DNA of 64,000 bases from Acidobacteriaceae bacterium TAA 166 (GTDB lineage: Bacteria > Acidobacteriota > Terriglobia > Terriglobales > Acidobacteriaceae): assembly GCA_000421065.1 (NCBI GenBank), contig ATWD01000001.1:1666001-1730000 (forward strand), written 5' to 3'. The notes below the pieces were generated by a model, which was given only the letters and a program-made list of their open reading frames with translations, was not told where the DNA came from and ran no database searches. Shown here in pieces: positions 35,106 through 44,185 of this stretch (within the stretch, counting starts at the first letter, position 1; the number at the start of each line of letters is the position of its first letter). Made by a program: the position numbers and the translations under genes.

Positions 35106-36389
35106 ATGATGCAGGTATCAGGAGAAGAGCAACGAACAAAAGTATTCAATAGCCTCTTCAGCAACTACGTTGGTCCGACATTTGCGGTTCATCTATGGGA
35201 TGGATGGCGCTGGCATTCTTCAGAGAACCAAAAGCCCGCATGCACGATTGAAGTCCTCAGTTCTGATGCTCTCGGCCTGCTGATTGAGAACCCCGATGAA
35301 GTCGGCCTTGGAGAGGCATTCATTCGGCGCGAAATCGATGTGAAGGGGGATCTCTTCTCGGTCTTCTCGGTCGGGGAGCATGTGTTAACCCGTCCCACCA
35401 CTCTTCGGCAAGAGCTCCTGCAGCGCCTCGCAGTCACTTTCGTGGGTGTCGGGAACCTGTTTCGCAAGGGTATGCGCCACTCGCTCTCGCGAGATCGTTC
35501 CGCAATCCAACACCACTATGATCAACCGTTCGAGTTTTACAAATCCTGGCTTGGAAAGACCTTGACGTATTCCTGCGCCTACTTCCACGAGGCCGAAGAA
35601 CCTCTGGACTCGGCTCAAGAGCACAAGATCGATCTGATCTGCCGTAAGCTTCGGCTTCAACCATTCGAACAATTTCTGGACATCGGATGCGGATGGGGCA
35701 GTCTCATCCTTCACGCGGCGAAAGAGTACGGAGCTTATGCGCAAGGGATCACGCTGAGCAAGGAGCAGGCGCGCGTGGCGGACGCACGTATCGAGGAAGC
35801 ACATCTTACCCAAAGCTGCAAGGTAGAGCTGCGGGATTACCGCACGCTCAACAAGGTGTCGCTCCCCTTTGACAAGATCGCGAGCGTCGGGATGTTCGAG
35901 CATGTTGGCCTGAAGAATCTACCCCAATACTTCAGTACGGTACGCCGGGTCCTCAAGCCCGGGGGCACCTTCCTCAATCATGGGATCGCCCGCGCCCATC
36001 ACTCTCCTGCGCGGAAGTCGTCGTTTATCGATCGCTACGTCTTTCCGGATGGAGAGCTGGTCACCCTGTCTCAGGCTCTTACGGCGGCTGAATCCGCGGG
36101 ATTTGAGGTAAGAGATGTCGAAAACCTGAGAGAGCATTACGACCTCACCCTCCGCCACTGGGTCGAAGAGCTTCAACGGCATGCTGATGTGGTTCTTGAA
36201 ACTGTGCCGGAGTCTACCTACCGGATCTGGCTTCTTTACATGGCCGGCTCCGCCGCTGCATTCAGGAGAGGTGACATTGAGCTCTACCAGACATTACTCA
36301 GTCGCACCGACCGGGGGCAGAGCCATCTGCCTTTGACGCGTGAGGACTGGTATCTTCCGTCCATTTGCGACGAGGGAATCAAAGTATGA
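35106..36389 (+). CDS. cfa: Cyclopropane-fatty-acyl-phospholipid synthase
   Basis: Protein of 427 residues; the start has AAGGAGG five bases upstream (a second ATG follows at once). The SAM-binding motif is DIGCGWGSLILHAAKEYG, followed by GITLSKEQ, the carbonate-site region VGMFEHVGLKNLPQYF, and ENLREHYDLTLRHWVEEL near the C-terminus, all typical of CFA synthases, which methylenate unsaturated acyl chains in membrane lipids. Cyclopropanation lowers proton permeability, which would limit entry of HF; that link is inference. ATGA overlap with the next gene. Confidence 0.92.
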   Translation: MMQVSGEEQRTKVFNSLFSNYVGPTFAVHLWDGWRWHSSENQKPACTIEVLSSDALGLLIENPDEVGLGEAFIRREIDVKGDLFSVFSVGEHVLTRPTTLRQELLQRLAVTFVGVGNLFRKGMRHSLSRDRSAIQHHYDQPFEFYKSWLGKTLTYSCAYFHEAEEPLDSAQEHKIDLICRKLRLQPFEQFLDIGCGWGSLILHAAKEYGAYAQGITLSKEQARVADARIEEAHLTQSCKVELRDYRTLNKVSLPFDKIASVGMFEHVGLKNLPQYFSTVRRVLKPGGTFLNHGIARAHHSPARKSSFIDRYVFPDGELVTLSQALTAAESAGFEVRDVENLREHYDLTLRHWVEELQRHADVVLETVPESTYRIWLLYMAGSAAAFRRGDIELYQTLLSRTDRGQSHLPLTREDWYLPSICDEGIKV

Positions 36390-37348
36390 ATGCAGCCACT
36401 CCGAACGCCTCTAATGAATCGATAGAGAGCCTGATTCGCGGGCTCGAATCGCTGCAGGACGGTGCGCGAGCAGAGAATATGCTCATCACTATCGGTCAGC
36501 CTGCGGTTCCTCACCTGACAGATTTTCTTCTGCACACACGCCCAAGGACGGTTGCCGAACCGCGCGTCAGAGCGGTACGCGCATTGGGAGCACTGGGAGC
36601 CTATCCTGCCCTGGTCAAGTATTTCCGCGAAGGCGAACTTGCCTCCGACGCGCAGGTACTCTTCGCGGAAGATGCGGTGCGCAGTGCCGTCGCCAACGAG
36701 CTCCTCCGTTGGAAGACTGAAGAGACGTTCAGCGTCCTGTTACAAGCCGCTGAACACCGCGCTACGGAAGGATTGCTGTTTGCATTCGGAGAGTTTTGCC
36801 GGCCGGAGAGTGTGCCTCTCCTGTTTCATTCTTTGGAGGACGACCTTTGCCGCGAAGCCGCGATGGCGGCATTGCGCAAGCTCCCGGAGCAAGCGCGAGC
36901 TTATGCGGTCCAGTCGCTAAAAGACCTGACGAACATTCAGATCCGAGGAGGAAATGCGCGATGGCGTTGCCGCGCCACCATGAAACTGCTGCGGGACCTG
37001 GGTGTATCGATGCATGACTGGCAAAAGATTCATGGCTTCCTCTTCGAGGAGGATGCCGGAATCGTGTTGAGTGCAGCGCAGATCGGCTTGAATGCCGCTC
37101 CACCGTCTGAATATCCGGCAATCTTGCAGGCAGTGATACGTGTTGCGGACCGCTTCAACTGTTTCGAGGAGCAGGAGGCTACGGACCTGTTCTTGTCGAG
37201 TGGTCCCCTGGCACGCAAAATGGCATCCCTCGCAGAACAACAACGCCTCGACCGTGGGGAAGAACCGCGCTGGCAGCTCCCGTCTTGGCGAATCCTACGA
37301 CATGTGATCGATGGAAGCAGCAAAGGGAGGCACTATGGAACCGCATAA
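36386..37348 (+). CDS. HEAT-repeat-like protein
   Basis: Protein of 320 residues made of paired helices: RVRAVRALGALGAYPALVKYF, EDAVRSAVANELLRWKTEETFSVLL, ESVPLLFHSLEDDLCREAAMAALRKLP. These fit HEAT or PBS-lyase-like repeats, which act as protein-protein scaffolds. No enzyme motif is visible. It overlaps its neighbours on both sides (ATGA upstream, 14 bases downstream), so it is certainly part of the operon. Confidence 0.75.
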   Translation: MNAATPNASNESIESLIRGLESLQDGARAENMLITIGQPAVPHLTDFLLHTRPRTVAEPRVRAVRALGALGAYPALVKYFREGELASDAQVLFAEDAVRSAVANELLRWKTEETFSVLLQAAEHRATEGLLFAFGEFCRPESVPLLFHSLEDDLCREAAMAALRKLPEQARAYAVQSLKDLTNIQIRGGNARWRCRATMKLLRDLGVSMHDWQKIHGFLFEEDAGIVLSAAQIGLNAAPPSEYPAILQAVIRVADRFNCFEEQEATDLFLSSGPLARKMASLAEQQRLDRGEEPRWQLPSWRILRHVIDGSSKGRHYGTA

Positions 37349-38150
37349 AATTCAGTTGCTAGTCTCTGACGTGGATGGGACCCTTCTTAACGCACAGAAG
37401 GAGTTGACCGAAGCGACGCGCAACGCGATCAAACGCCTGCGCGAGGCTGGTGTTCCTATGTCCCTGATCAGCTCCCGCCCAGCCCGAGGATTGAAATGGC
37501 TGATCGATGAACTTGAGTTGCAACATGCCTGCGCGGCCTTGAATGGGGGCGTGATCGTTGATCCCCAGTTGAATGTTCTCTCGACTTATCCTCTGCGCGC
37601 CGCATTGACCCAGGAGATTCTCGGCCTCATCGAGGCTCAAGGACTCACTCCCTGGGTCTATACCGAGACCAGTTGGTACGTGCCTGGGTTGGAGGCCGAA
37701 CACGTGCGCCACGAGATGAACGTCGTACGGTTTGATCCCCTGGTTTTCGAGACACTCGCGGATCTCGATGGACCGATCATCAAGATCACAGGAATCAGCG
37801 ACAATGACGCGGCGACCGTTGCCTGTCAGGATCGACTCAATCGCAAGTTCGGAGATCGCCTGTCGCTCTCGTGTTCTCTTCCGAATCGGTTGGAGATCAC
37901 ACATCATGACGCCAACAAAGGCAGTGCGATTGAAGTGATCGGTGCAACGAGCAACACAACTGCTGACGCGATTGCGACTGCCGGAGACGGTGAGAATGAC
38001 ATTCTAATGTTCCGAAAGAGTGGCTTCAGCATCGCCATGGGGCAGGCGCCGGTTGAAGTTCGGCGCGCCGCCAGTGTTACGGCGACCGCTAACTCTCAGG
38101 ATGGATTGGCCTGGGCCATCGAGGAATATCTTCTCAAGCACCGCGGATAG
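37335..38150 (+). CDS. Cof-type HAD-IIB phosphatase
   Basis: Protein of 271 residues; start chosen for the GGGAGG five bases upstream. HAD motifs: VSDVDGTLL (nucleophile Asp and general acid Asp), SLISSRPARG (motif II), ITHHDANKGSAIEVI (motif III Lys) and TAGDGENDILMFRKSG (motif IV). Cof-type enzymes dephosphorylate sugar phosphates, pyridoxal phosphate or flavin precursors. HAD enzymes mimic their transition state with fluoride-metal complexes, so extra copies under fluoride control make sense, but this is inference. Confidence 0.9.
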   Translation: MEPHKIQLLVSDVDGTLLNAQKELTEATRNAIKRLREAGVPMSLISSRPARGLKWLIDELELQHACAALNGGVIVDPQLNVLSTYPLRAALTQEILGLIEAQGLTPWVYTETSWYVPGLEAEHVRHEMNVVRFDPLVFETLADLDGPIIKITGISDNDAATVACQDRLNRKFGDRLSLSCSLPNRLEITHHDANKGSAIEVIGATSNTTADAIATAGDGENDILMFRKSGFSIAMGQAPVEVRRAASVTATANSQDGLAWAIEEYLLKHRG

Positions 38151-38221
38151 GTATGCGAGCAATGTGGAGTGAGGCATACGGGCAGTGACATTCCGGCTGG
38201 CGATGTTCGTCGGAGGCTTTC

Positions 38222-39124
38222 GTGATTCAGAAATCAAGCGAAGAAGATCCAACAACGAGAAACCACTCCGTGATGGCACACCCTCGTGATGTCCGATCCG
38301 GCTATCCCATTCATCCCTCATCGGAGATTCCACAGGGATTTAGAATTTCTGTTCCCCGAAACGAATGGCGCAGGGCGATCCTCATCCCCGGGAATAGTGG
38401 GCTTCCACTCTCGGAGAGATACCCGTCGCGCGTTTATATACTCACCCCGAACCTTCTAACCATCGTTAGCCACTCCGAATCCGGCACGCCTTCGTTCACT
38501 ACAATGATCGCCGATCTGGTGGATATCTCTTCTCGCAAAGAACAGGGATCGGGGGAACTCGTCTTCACAACGGTCGACCAGTCCGCCCGTTTCCGTTATA
38601 GCCCGATCCAACACCAGTGTGTCGATTTCTTTTTGCTCGGATTGCGCTCCTTGTGGCTTCCTACGACCACGACATATCGACACGCGATAGCATGGCCTCC
38701 CGACTTTTCCGTATGGCATCGTTTTGTGCTCGAGAACGAATTGGATCCCGGCGAATCGATGATTAGGATGCTGGCGCAGTCTCGACTCGAACCAAACAGA
38801 GCATGGCCCCTTCTCCATCGCGCCAATCGCCTGGAGACATCGTGTCTGGCGCTGACAGACCGTCGCTTGATGTGGTTCAGGTTCACGGAGCATCCGGGTA
38901 CTTGCCCGTCCAGTGTGACTGTGCTGTATGTGCCGCGGGAGTTTGTCAGAGCTGTCTCTACGAAGCCGGGAGCATTCCATTCTGAACAAGTTGACTTGGA
39001 GATTCATCTCAAGCCATCTCACCGCTGGAGGCTATCCATACAGACGAAGCAGACACTCTCGCTGAGGGCGTTGCTCAAAGAACTGTCCTGTCCATTCGAA
39101 GACGCGATTCCGCATACAGAATGA
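38222..39124 (+). CDS. Hypothetical protein ending the cfa operon
   Basis: Protein of 300 residues from a GTG with GGAGG five bases upstream; the ATG at 38273 is an alternative. It is rich in beta-type stretches (RVYILTPNLLTIVSHSESG, SSVTVLYVPREFVRAVS) and Arg/Trp, suggesting two PH-like barrels that might lie at a membrane surface. I do not recognise it. It follows the HAD gene by 71 bases and is the last gene before the next riboswitch. Confidence 0.65.
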   Translation: MIQKSSEEDPTTRNHSVMAHPRDVRSGYPIHPSSEIPQGFRISVPRNEWRRAILIPGNSGLPLSERYPSRVYILTPNLLTIVSHSESGTPSFTTMIADLVDISSRKEQGSGELVFTTVDQSARFRYSPIQHQCVDFFLLGLRSLWLPTTTTYRHAIAWPPDFSVWHRFVLENELDPGESMIRMLAQSRLEPNRAWPLLHRANRLETSCLALTDRRLMWFRFTEHPGTCPSSVTVLYVPREFVRAVSTKPGAFHSEQVDLEIHLKPSHRWRLSIQTKQTLSLRALLKELSCPFEDAIPHTE

Positions 39125-39185
39125 CTGTATCGTTTGCAGCGGCGAATCGCTTGATATAGAGACCAAACCTCCCTAGAATGGAGGA

Positions 39186-39239
39186 GGCGATGGAATCCGC
39201 CTCAACTGCTTCCGACATGGAAAGCTGATGACTCCTACC
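39186..39239 (+). promoter_or_regulatory. Fluoride riboswitch (crcB motif) before LysR-sthA operon
   Basis: GGCGATGGAATCCGCC, TCAACTGC, a stem closed by GCTTCC/GGAAAGC, then TGATGACTCCTACC. All positions agree with the crcB consensus. The 3' ACTCCTACC is shared with the terminator described next, giving a transcriptional ON switch. Confidence 0.93.
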
Positions 39240-39263
39240 TAACCGGGTAGGAGTTTGTATTTT
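39231..39263 (+). terminator. Riboswitch-controlled terminator
   Basis: ACTCCTACC (39231-39239) pairs with GGTAGGAGT (39246-39254), followed by TTGTATTTT. Mutually exclusive with the aptamer pseudoknot. Confidence 0.85.
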
Positions 39264-39390
39264 CCCACCTAAAACGCAGCCGCACACGGTATCGCTCGAC
39301 GTGTGTGAAGAACGGTCAAGTATGTTCGCCCCCGCTCTGGGGAGGACGATCAGCTGGCCTCGTGTGTATCGAAAGGTGGTACTTGCCTTT

Positions 39391-40335
39391 ATGAATCACG
39401 ACCCTAGACTCTACTTTCTCGCTCTGGCAGAAGAGCGGGACCTGAAGCGCGCAGCCCTCCGCTGGGGTGTGACGCAGCGCCTGATCCGGATCTCGATCGC
39501 ACGCCTGGAGAGGGATTATGGGACTGCGCTTTGTGTGATTGAGGCGAAGAAGGCGAGTCTAACCGAAGCAGGCAAGCGGCTTCAGCGGTCACTATGCTGC
39601 GTGGACGTCGATGACGATATTTTCCGAAGGATCGGTGTCATAGAGGACACCCAATCCGAACACGGCATCTCGGACTGGATGCTGCGCGCGGCCTATAACG
39701 CATGGCCTTTTATCAACATCGAACTCTCGCGCGGCAACCTCAAAGAGCAGGTCGCAAGAATCGATTCCGGAGCTACCGATATTGCCATGCTTTATGGCTG
39801 GCCGACGGTTGACTTCTCCAAGCTGACCTATCGGAAACTCTACGATCAGGACATGGTGGCTTTTCTGGCGCAGGAGCCGGCAACAGAACCTGGTCCGATT
39901 GCTCTCGCATCGCTACGTCAAAAGACCTGGATCGTGCCATCACCCACGATCGTGCCAGGTATTGAGGATCTTCTCTCCTGGGAGTGCAGGAAGGAAGGAT
40001 TTTGCCCCCGGCGCTCTTCGGTACGTCTCAAATCTCATTTTCTCGAAGCGATTCGTTACGAGAGAGCGGTAGGTTTCGCGCCTGCTAATTTTCTGGCGGT
40101 TCTTCCTCCGGAGATTGCGACGGTTCCTCTCGTCAAGCGAGTCACCATCCCTTTCGGATGTCTCCACAGAACCCACGAACCCTCCACGTCAGTCCACCGA
40201 CTGATCAACCTGATGTGCCGATTGACCTCCCTGCCAGAAGAAGCTCCACAGCCACCATTTCGGCCGCATGAACGCGCAGCTCACTCTGAAGCTTGTGAGA
40301 AGGAGGCCGATCAACCGGCATACGTCGCTGTCTGA
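39391..40335 (+). CDS. LysR-family transcriptional regulator
   Basis: Protein of about 314 residues. The start given puts the LysR helix-turn-helix first (PRLYFLALAEERDLKRAALRWGVTQRLIRISIARLERDYG), as in most family members; the frame is open from a GTG at 39301. The effector-binding half has ISDWMLRAAYNAWPFINIELSRGN and IAMLYGWP. The recognition helix is less canonical than usual. A regulator under a fluoride riboswitch could pass the signal to promoters elsewhere. It is followed 98 bases later by sthA. Confidence 0.82.
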   Translation: MNHDPRLYFLALAEERDLKRAALRWGVTQRLIRISIARLERDYGTALCVIEAKKASLTEAGKRLQRSLCCVDVDDDIFRRIGVIEDTQSEHGISDWMLRAAYNAWPFINIELSRGNLKEQVARIDSGATDIAMLYGWPTVDFSKLTYRKLYDQDMVAFLAQEPATEPGPIALASLRQKTWIVPSPTIVPGIEDLLSWECRKEGFCPRRSSVRLKSHFLEAIRYERAVGFAPANFLAVLPPEIATVPLVKRVTIPFGCLHRTHEPSTSVHRLINLMCRLTSLPEEAPQPPFRPHERAAHSEACEKEADQPAYVAV

Positions 40336-40433
40336 TCGAGTTGTTGTCCGTCCGAGGCGCGAAAAGACAGCCAGCGAAACCAATCAACCGTACAAGAGTT
40401 ACCAATCGAGCCTTCGGAGGCAATGCAATCCTC

Positions 40434-41828
40434 ATGAATACATATGACCTACTCGTAATTGGTTCCGGACCTGCAGGACAGCGTGCGGCTATCGCAGGCG
40501 TCAAGAAGGGTAAGCGTGTCGCTCTCGCAGAGACACGAAATGTCGTGGGCGGAGTTTGCATCAACACCGGCACGATTCCAAGTAAGACTCTTCGCGAGGC
40601 CGTTCTCCATTTTTCCGGATATAACTATCGATCCACTTACGGACTGAATTACCGCGTCAAGGAGAAGATCTCGATGGATGACCTCACATTTCGCGTCCAG
40701 CATGTGATCAAGACCGAGATCGAGGTGATTCAGGCCCAGTTGTCCCGGAACGGAGTCGAGGTTCTGAATGGGACCGCATCCTTTCAGGACTCGCATACGG
40801 TGAAGATCACCGGACCGGCAGGGATGAGTCCCGTGCAAGCCGAACATATCGTGATCGCGGTCGGGACTAAACCGGCAGCCTCAACCAAAGTCTCCATCAA
40901 TGGCCGGAACATCATCAATAGCGACCAGATCCTTGAGCTTCAGGAACTACCCAAAACCCTTCTTGTTGTGGGTGGGGGCGTCATCGGCGTCGAATATACC
41001 TGCATGTTCGCGGCGTTGGGGATTAGAGTGGTGTTGATTGAAAAGAGACCAACCCTGCTTGAGTTCGCTGACCACGAAATCGTTGAAGCGTTGAGTTACC
41101 ATCTGCGCGACAGCCGGGTCACGATGCGACTGAATGAAGAGGTGGAGAGCGTTGAAGAACAGGAAGATGGAACCGTAGTCGCGAATCTCGAAAGTAAGAA
41201 AAAAGTCTCTGGGGGCGCTCTTCTCTATGCGGTCGGCCGGTCCGGAAATATCGACGAGCTCAACCTGACGGCCGCCGGAATCGAAGCAGACTCGCGAGGA
41301 AGAATTCCCGTCGACAAGGACTATCGCACAAAGACCCCGAATATCTTCGCGGTTGGAGATGTCATTGGATTCCCCAGTCTGGCCTCCGTGTCGATGGAGC
41401 AAGGCCGAATCGCGGTCGCCCGGATATTCGGCGATGAGACCGTGCGCTCCCATGCTGAGGCTTACCCCTATGGCATCTATACGATCCCCGAGATCTCATT
41501 CATCGGGAAGACAGAGGAACAGCTCACCGAGGAGGACGTCCCTTACGAAGTAGGCGTAGCCTATTACCGCGAGATTGCCAGAGGCCAGATTAGCGGCGAT
41601 ACCACCGGGCGCTTGAAGCTCATCTTTCACCGAGAAACCCGAGCGATCCTTGGAGTGCACATTATCGGAGAGGGAGCCACCGAACTGGTACACATCGGCC
41701 AGGCTGTGATGGTCCTGAATGGAACGATCGACTACTTTGTGGACACGGTTTTCAACTACCCGACGCTTGCAGAATGCTATAAAGCCGCCGCCTTCAATGG
41801 AATCAACCGGCTTGCCAGATTTGACTAA
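40434..41828 (+). CDS. sthA: Soluble (Si-specific) pyridine nucleotide transhydrogenase
   Basis: Protein of 464 residues, a flavoprotein disulfide-reductase relative. The FAD motif is VIGSGPAGQRAAIAG, and the region that holds the redox disulfide in lipoamide dehydrogenase reads GGVCINTGTIPSKTLREAV, lacking the second cysteine, which is the mark of SthA. The NAD(P) motif is VVGGGVIGVEYTCMFAALG, and the FAD second motif is IFAVGDVIGFPSLAS. It exchanges reducing equivalents between NADPH and NADH. Expression with fluoride suggests rebalancing redox cofactors when glycolysis (enolase) is inhibited; that is inference. Confidence 0.93.
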   Translation: MNTYDLLVIGSGPAGQRAAIAGVKKGKRVALAETRNVVGGVCINTGTIPSKTLREAVLHFSGYNYRSTYGLNYRVKEKISMDDLTFRVQHVIKTEIEVIQAQLSRNGVEVLNGTASFQDSHTVKITGPAGMSPVQAEHIVIAVGTKPAASTKVSINGRNIINSDQILELQELPKTLLVVGGGVIGVEYTCMFAALGIRVVLIEKRPTLLEFADHEIVEALSYHLRDSRVTMRLNEEVESVEEQEDGTVVANLESKKKVSGGALLYAVGRSGNIDELNLTAAGIEADSRGRIPVDKDYRTKTPNIFAVGDVIGFPSLASVSMEQGRIAVARIFGDETVRSHAEAYPYGIYTIPEISFIGKTEEQLTEEDVPYEVGVAYYREIARGQISGDTTGRLKLIFHRETRAILGVHIIGEGATELVHIGQAVMVLNGTIDYFVDTVFNYPTLAECYKAAAFNGINRLARFD

Positions 41829-41969
41829 ATCTAAACGGGACGGCCACGGAGAACCCGACACGGAGTTCACATCAGCCCACAGGTCCTTGAATGATAAGAC
41901 GTTGCCAGGCCCTCTCCAGCGCTTGACACGAAAACTTCCGAACCGCTACGCTTTCTCTGACGATTGAAC

Positions 41970-42052
41970 GGTGATGGAATCCACCGAAACCGCTGACGTT
42001 CCTTTAGAGTGAAATCAGCTGATGACTCCTATGAAGTCTTCTTTCATGGAGT
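41970..42052 (+). promoter_or_regulatory. Fluoride riboswitch (crcB motif) with hairpin
   Basis: Aptamer 41970-42033: GGTGATGGAATCCACC, GAAACC, GCTGA...TCAGC stem, TGATGACTCCTATG; full consensus. ACTCC-T-ATGAAG pairs with CTTTCATGGAGT (42041-42052) with one bulge. The T tract after it is weak. The next gene starts 80 bases on. Confidence 0.92.
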
Positions 42053-42131
42053 GCGTCTATGCTTCCTCTGCTTGTTCGGAACTATCTCGCCGCAACTACC
42101 CACACTTCCATCGACGACGTGAGAGGCTAAT

Positions 42132-43481
42132 ATGCCAGGCTCTCATGTCTTTGTCGCGTCTTCGGAGGTTGAGGCGATTGTTCGATCGCTTCCAGCCACT
42201 TTTCGTTCTTATAGAGGCCCGTGTTTCTCCCTTCGGTTCTGGGATGGCACAACATGGACATCGTCTTCGAATCCAGCGATGTTTATCATCTCGTTCAAAA
42301 ATGAACGCGCCTGGAAGAATTTCTGTTCTCCCATGAGCGAGACTGTGCTGGCAGGATTGTTCATCGCCGGCGATATCGACGTCGAGGGAAGCCTTGATGT
42401 AGCTATCCGCTCTTACAGGTTCGTACACGGTGCGGTGGATCGAGGACTACGCTCAACAATAGCCTCGATGGCCAGATGGTTCAGGGGCCTGTGGAGATTG
42501 GTACGAGCCTTTGTCACCCTCAATTCAGCTCAGGATGAACAGGCGGACGAAATATCATCCTCGATTCGCCCCGAAAGGCCATACGAGTGGTACCGGCTCT
42601 GGCTGGGCAAATCTATGGTTTTTTCCACGGGCTACTTCCTGACGTTCAAAGAGGACCTCGACCAGGCTCAAGATAACGGGCTCGATCATGCATGCAACAA
42701 GCTGCAGTTCGTCAAAGGCGACCGGTTCCTGGATCTCAGCTGCGGTTGGGGATCTCTCCTCCTACGCGCCGCATCCCGATATGAAATCACTGCGCACGGC
42801 TTCTCACGCGACAATGAGCAGGTTACGGCGACAGAATTCCGACTCCTTGAGGCTGACCTTACGACTCGCTGCAATGTCCACTACGGAAGCTACAAGGATC
42901 TGGCGAAGATCACGATTCCATTCAGTAAAATCGCCAGCCTCGGGCTCTCGGAACATGTCGAGCGAGGGCAGATATCGGAGTATTTTCGATGCGTCTACGG
43001 AAAGCTTCGCGAAGAGGGTCTGTTTTTAGCTGACTTCCTCACATGCTCTACGCATCCTGCGAATTTCTCTCCTTTCTTAGCGGGCATGGGAGTTTTCGAG
43101 CGAGAGTTTCCCAGACTCTCTTCCATCCTTGATTGCGCAGAAGCCGCCGGCTTTTCTGTCGTCAGTGTTGAGGAGATGAAGGACCACTACGAAGAGACAC
43201 TGCATCTGTGGTTTCGCGGATTGGCGAAACATCGACATGAGCTGGCACGATCGGCAAGGAGAAAATCGGTCAGGGCCTGGGAGCTGTATATCGCGTGCTC
43301 CGGAGAATCGCTGAGGGCTGGTCGCACGTCGCTTCATCAAATCCTCTTTCGGAAATCGGCCTGTGACGCAGCAGAAAAGCCCCCGTCGAGTAACCGTGAG
43401 CAACGGGGGGATGACCTCGATCTCCTACCCGATATTTCACGCTTGTCGGATCGAGCGAGCCGATCCAGGGATCGATGGTAG
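42132..43481 (+). CDS. CFA-synthase-like SAM methyltransferase, degenerate
   Basis: Protein of 449 residues, similar in plan to the cfa product at 35106, with GAGAGG five bases before its start. The SAM loop is DLSCGWGSLLLRAAS (first Gly of GCGWG lost), the FEHVG segment reads LGLSEHVERG, and the late helix is EEMKDHYEETLHLWFRGLAKH. Changes at the substrate and carbonate sites suggest either a different lipid methyl transfer or loss of activity. It begins the operon after a fluoride riboswitch and is a paralog of the operon at 35106 in the same regulon. Confidence 0.82.
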   Translation: MPGSHVFVASSEVEAIVRSLPATFRSYRGPCFSLRFWDGTTWTSSSNPAMFIISFKNERAWKNFCSPMSETVLAGLFIAGDIDVEGSLDVAIRSYRFVHGAVDRGLRSTIASMARWFRGLWRLVRAFVTLNSAQDEQADEISSSIRPERPYEWYRLWLGKSMVFSTGYFLTFKEDLDQAQDNGLDHACNKLQFVKGDRFLDLSCGWGSLLLRAASRYEITAHGFSRDNEQVTATEFRLLEADLTTRCNVHYGSYKDLAKITIPFSKIASLGLSEHVERGQISEYFRCVYGKLREEGLFLADFLTCSTHPANFSPFLAGMGVFEREFPRLSSILDCAEAAGFSVVSVEEMKDHYEETLHLWFRGLAKHRHELARSARRKSVRAWELYIACSGESLRAGRTSLHQILFRKSACDAAEKPPSSNREQRGDDLDLLPDISRLSDRASRSRDRW

Positions 43482-43523
43482 ACCGGTCAAAGCAGTTCTT
43501 CTTGAAGAAGGAAAGGTCTAGCG

Positions 43524-43790
43524 ATGAAATCTTCCGGCACCTCAATAACGACCACGATTCGATCGGTTGCGGCGATCGTTGTAAACCGACCCCATTTTTG
43601 GATTTCTCTCATCGGGTTTGTGTTCAGTGTGTGGGGCTCCTTGCTCAACCACGCCACACTATATGGCTTTGGCTATGGATTCTTCGGCATCGTCCTGGCC
43701 TCGTGCCTCTTTACGGCCTGGAAAGAATACGAACGAGAGAAAGACAGGGCATTACACGGCCGTCGGCCACGCGAGGAGAACTTCGACTAA
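43524..43790 (+). CDS. Small membrane protein
   Basis: Protein of 88 residues, with GAAAGG upstream. Hydrophobic stretches HFWISLIGFVFSVWGSLL (about 24-41) and LYGFGYGFFGIVLASCLFTAW (about 46-66) give two membrane helices, followed by a charged tail (KEYEREKDRALHGRRPREE). Not recognised. It lies 42 bases after the CFA-like gene and should be cotranscribed with it. Confidence 0.65.
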   Translation: MKSSGTSITTTIRSVAAIVVNRPHFWISLIGFVFSVWGSLLNHATLYGFGYGFFGIVLASCLFTAWKEYEREKDRALHGRRPREENFD

Positions 43791-43854
43791 ACGCATGCTC
43801 GATAGCCGAGCTGGATCGATGGCGACTCCCAGGGAGCAATGACACGGCACGCTC

Positions 43855-44139
43855 ATGTATCTTCCAAAAATTTACGAGCCCGAAGAATTTGGCTACCGTT
43901 TGCGATACGCCATCCGGACGATTCTGCGCGATCGTATTGTCGACGAGGGCCTGTTCAACACCTGCTTTGAAATGGGCGATGGAGAGAGGATCATCGTCAC
44001 CATCCTGCGACGCGGACTAAAAAATCCCAGGCTTCGCATCGCGCTCGAAGGGAGCCACTTGATCAATCTCAACACCTGGCTGTCTCGTTACCCGGAGTTC
44101 GCAATGAAATATCAAACGGATGATCCTCTTGGGGAGTAA
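43855..44139 (+). CDS. Hypothetical small protein
   Basis: Protein of 94 residues starting MYLPKIYEPEEFGYRLRYAIR. Mixed alpha/beta, basic, no membrane helix; a GGxxxxPRLRIALEGSHLI segment suggests a small substrate-binding or RNA-binding fold but no family is recognised. Last gene of the + strand operon started at 42132 and convergent with the efflux operon. Confidence 0.6.
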   Translation: MYLPKIYEPEEFGYRLRYAIRTILRDRIVDEGLFNTCFEMGDGERIIVTILRRGLKNPRLRIALEGSHLINLNTWLSRYPEFAMKYQTDDPLGE

Positions 44140-44185
44140 CGGTTGCGAAAGCGAATGCGAAACGCTGGCGGCCTCGTACCTAACC

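Noticed and set aside
33971..35164. Long open frame (397 codons) antisense to the metallophosphoesterase gene.
   Set aside because: Shadow of a GC-rich real gene with full catalytic motifs; no domain in the antisense translation.
41860..41900. GGGCTGATGTGAACTCC on the - strand after sthA.
   Set aside because: Lacks the first hairpin and the GATG loop, and no - strand gene follows.
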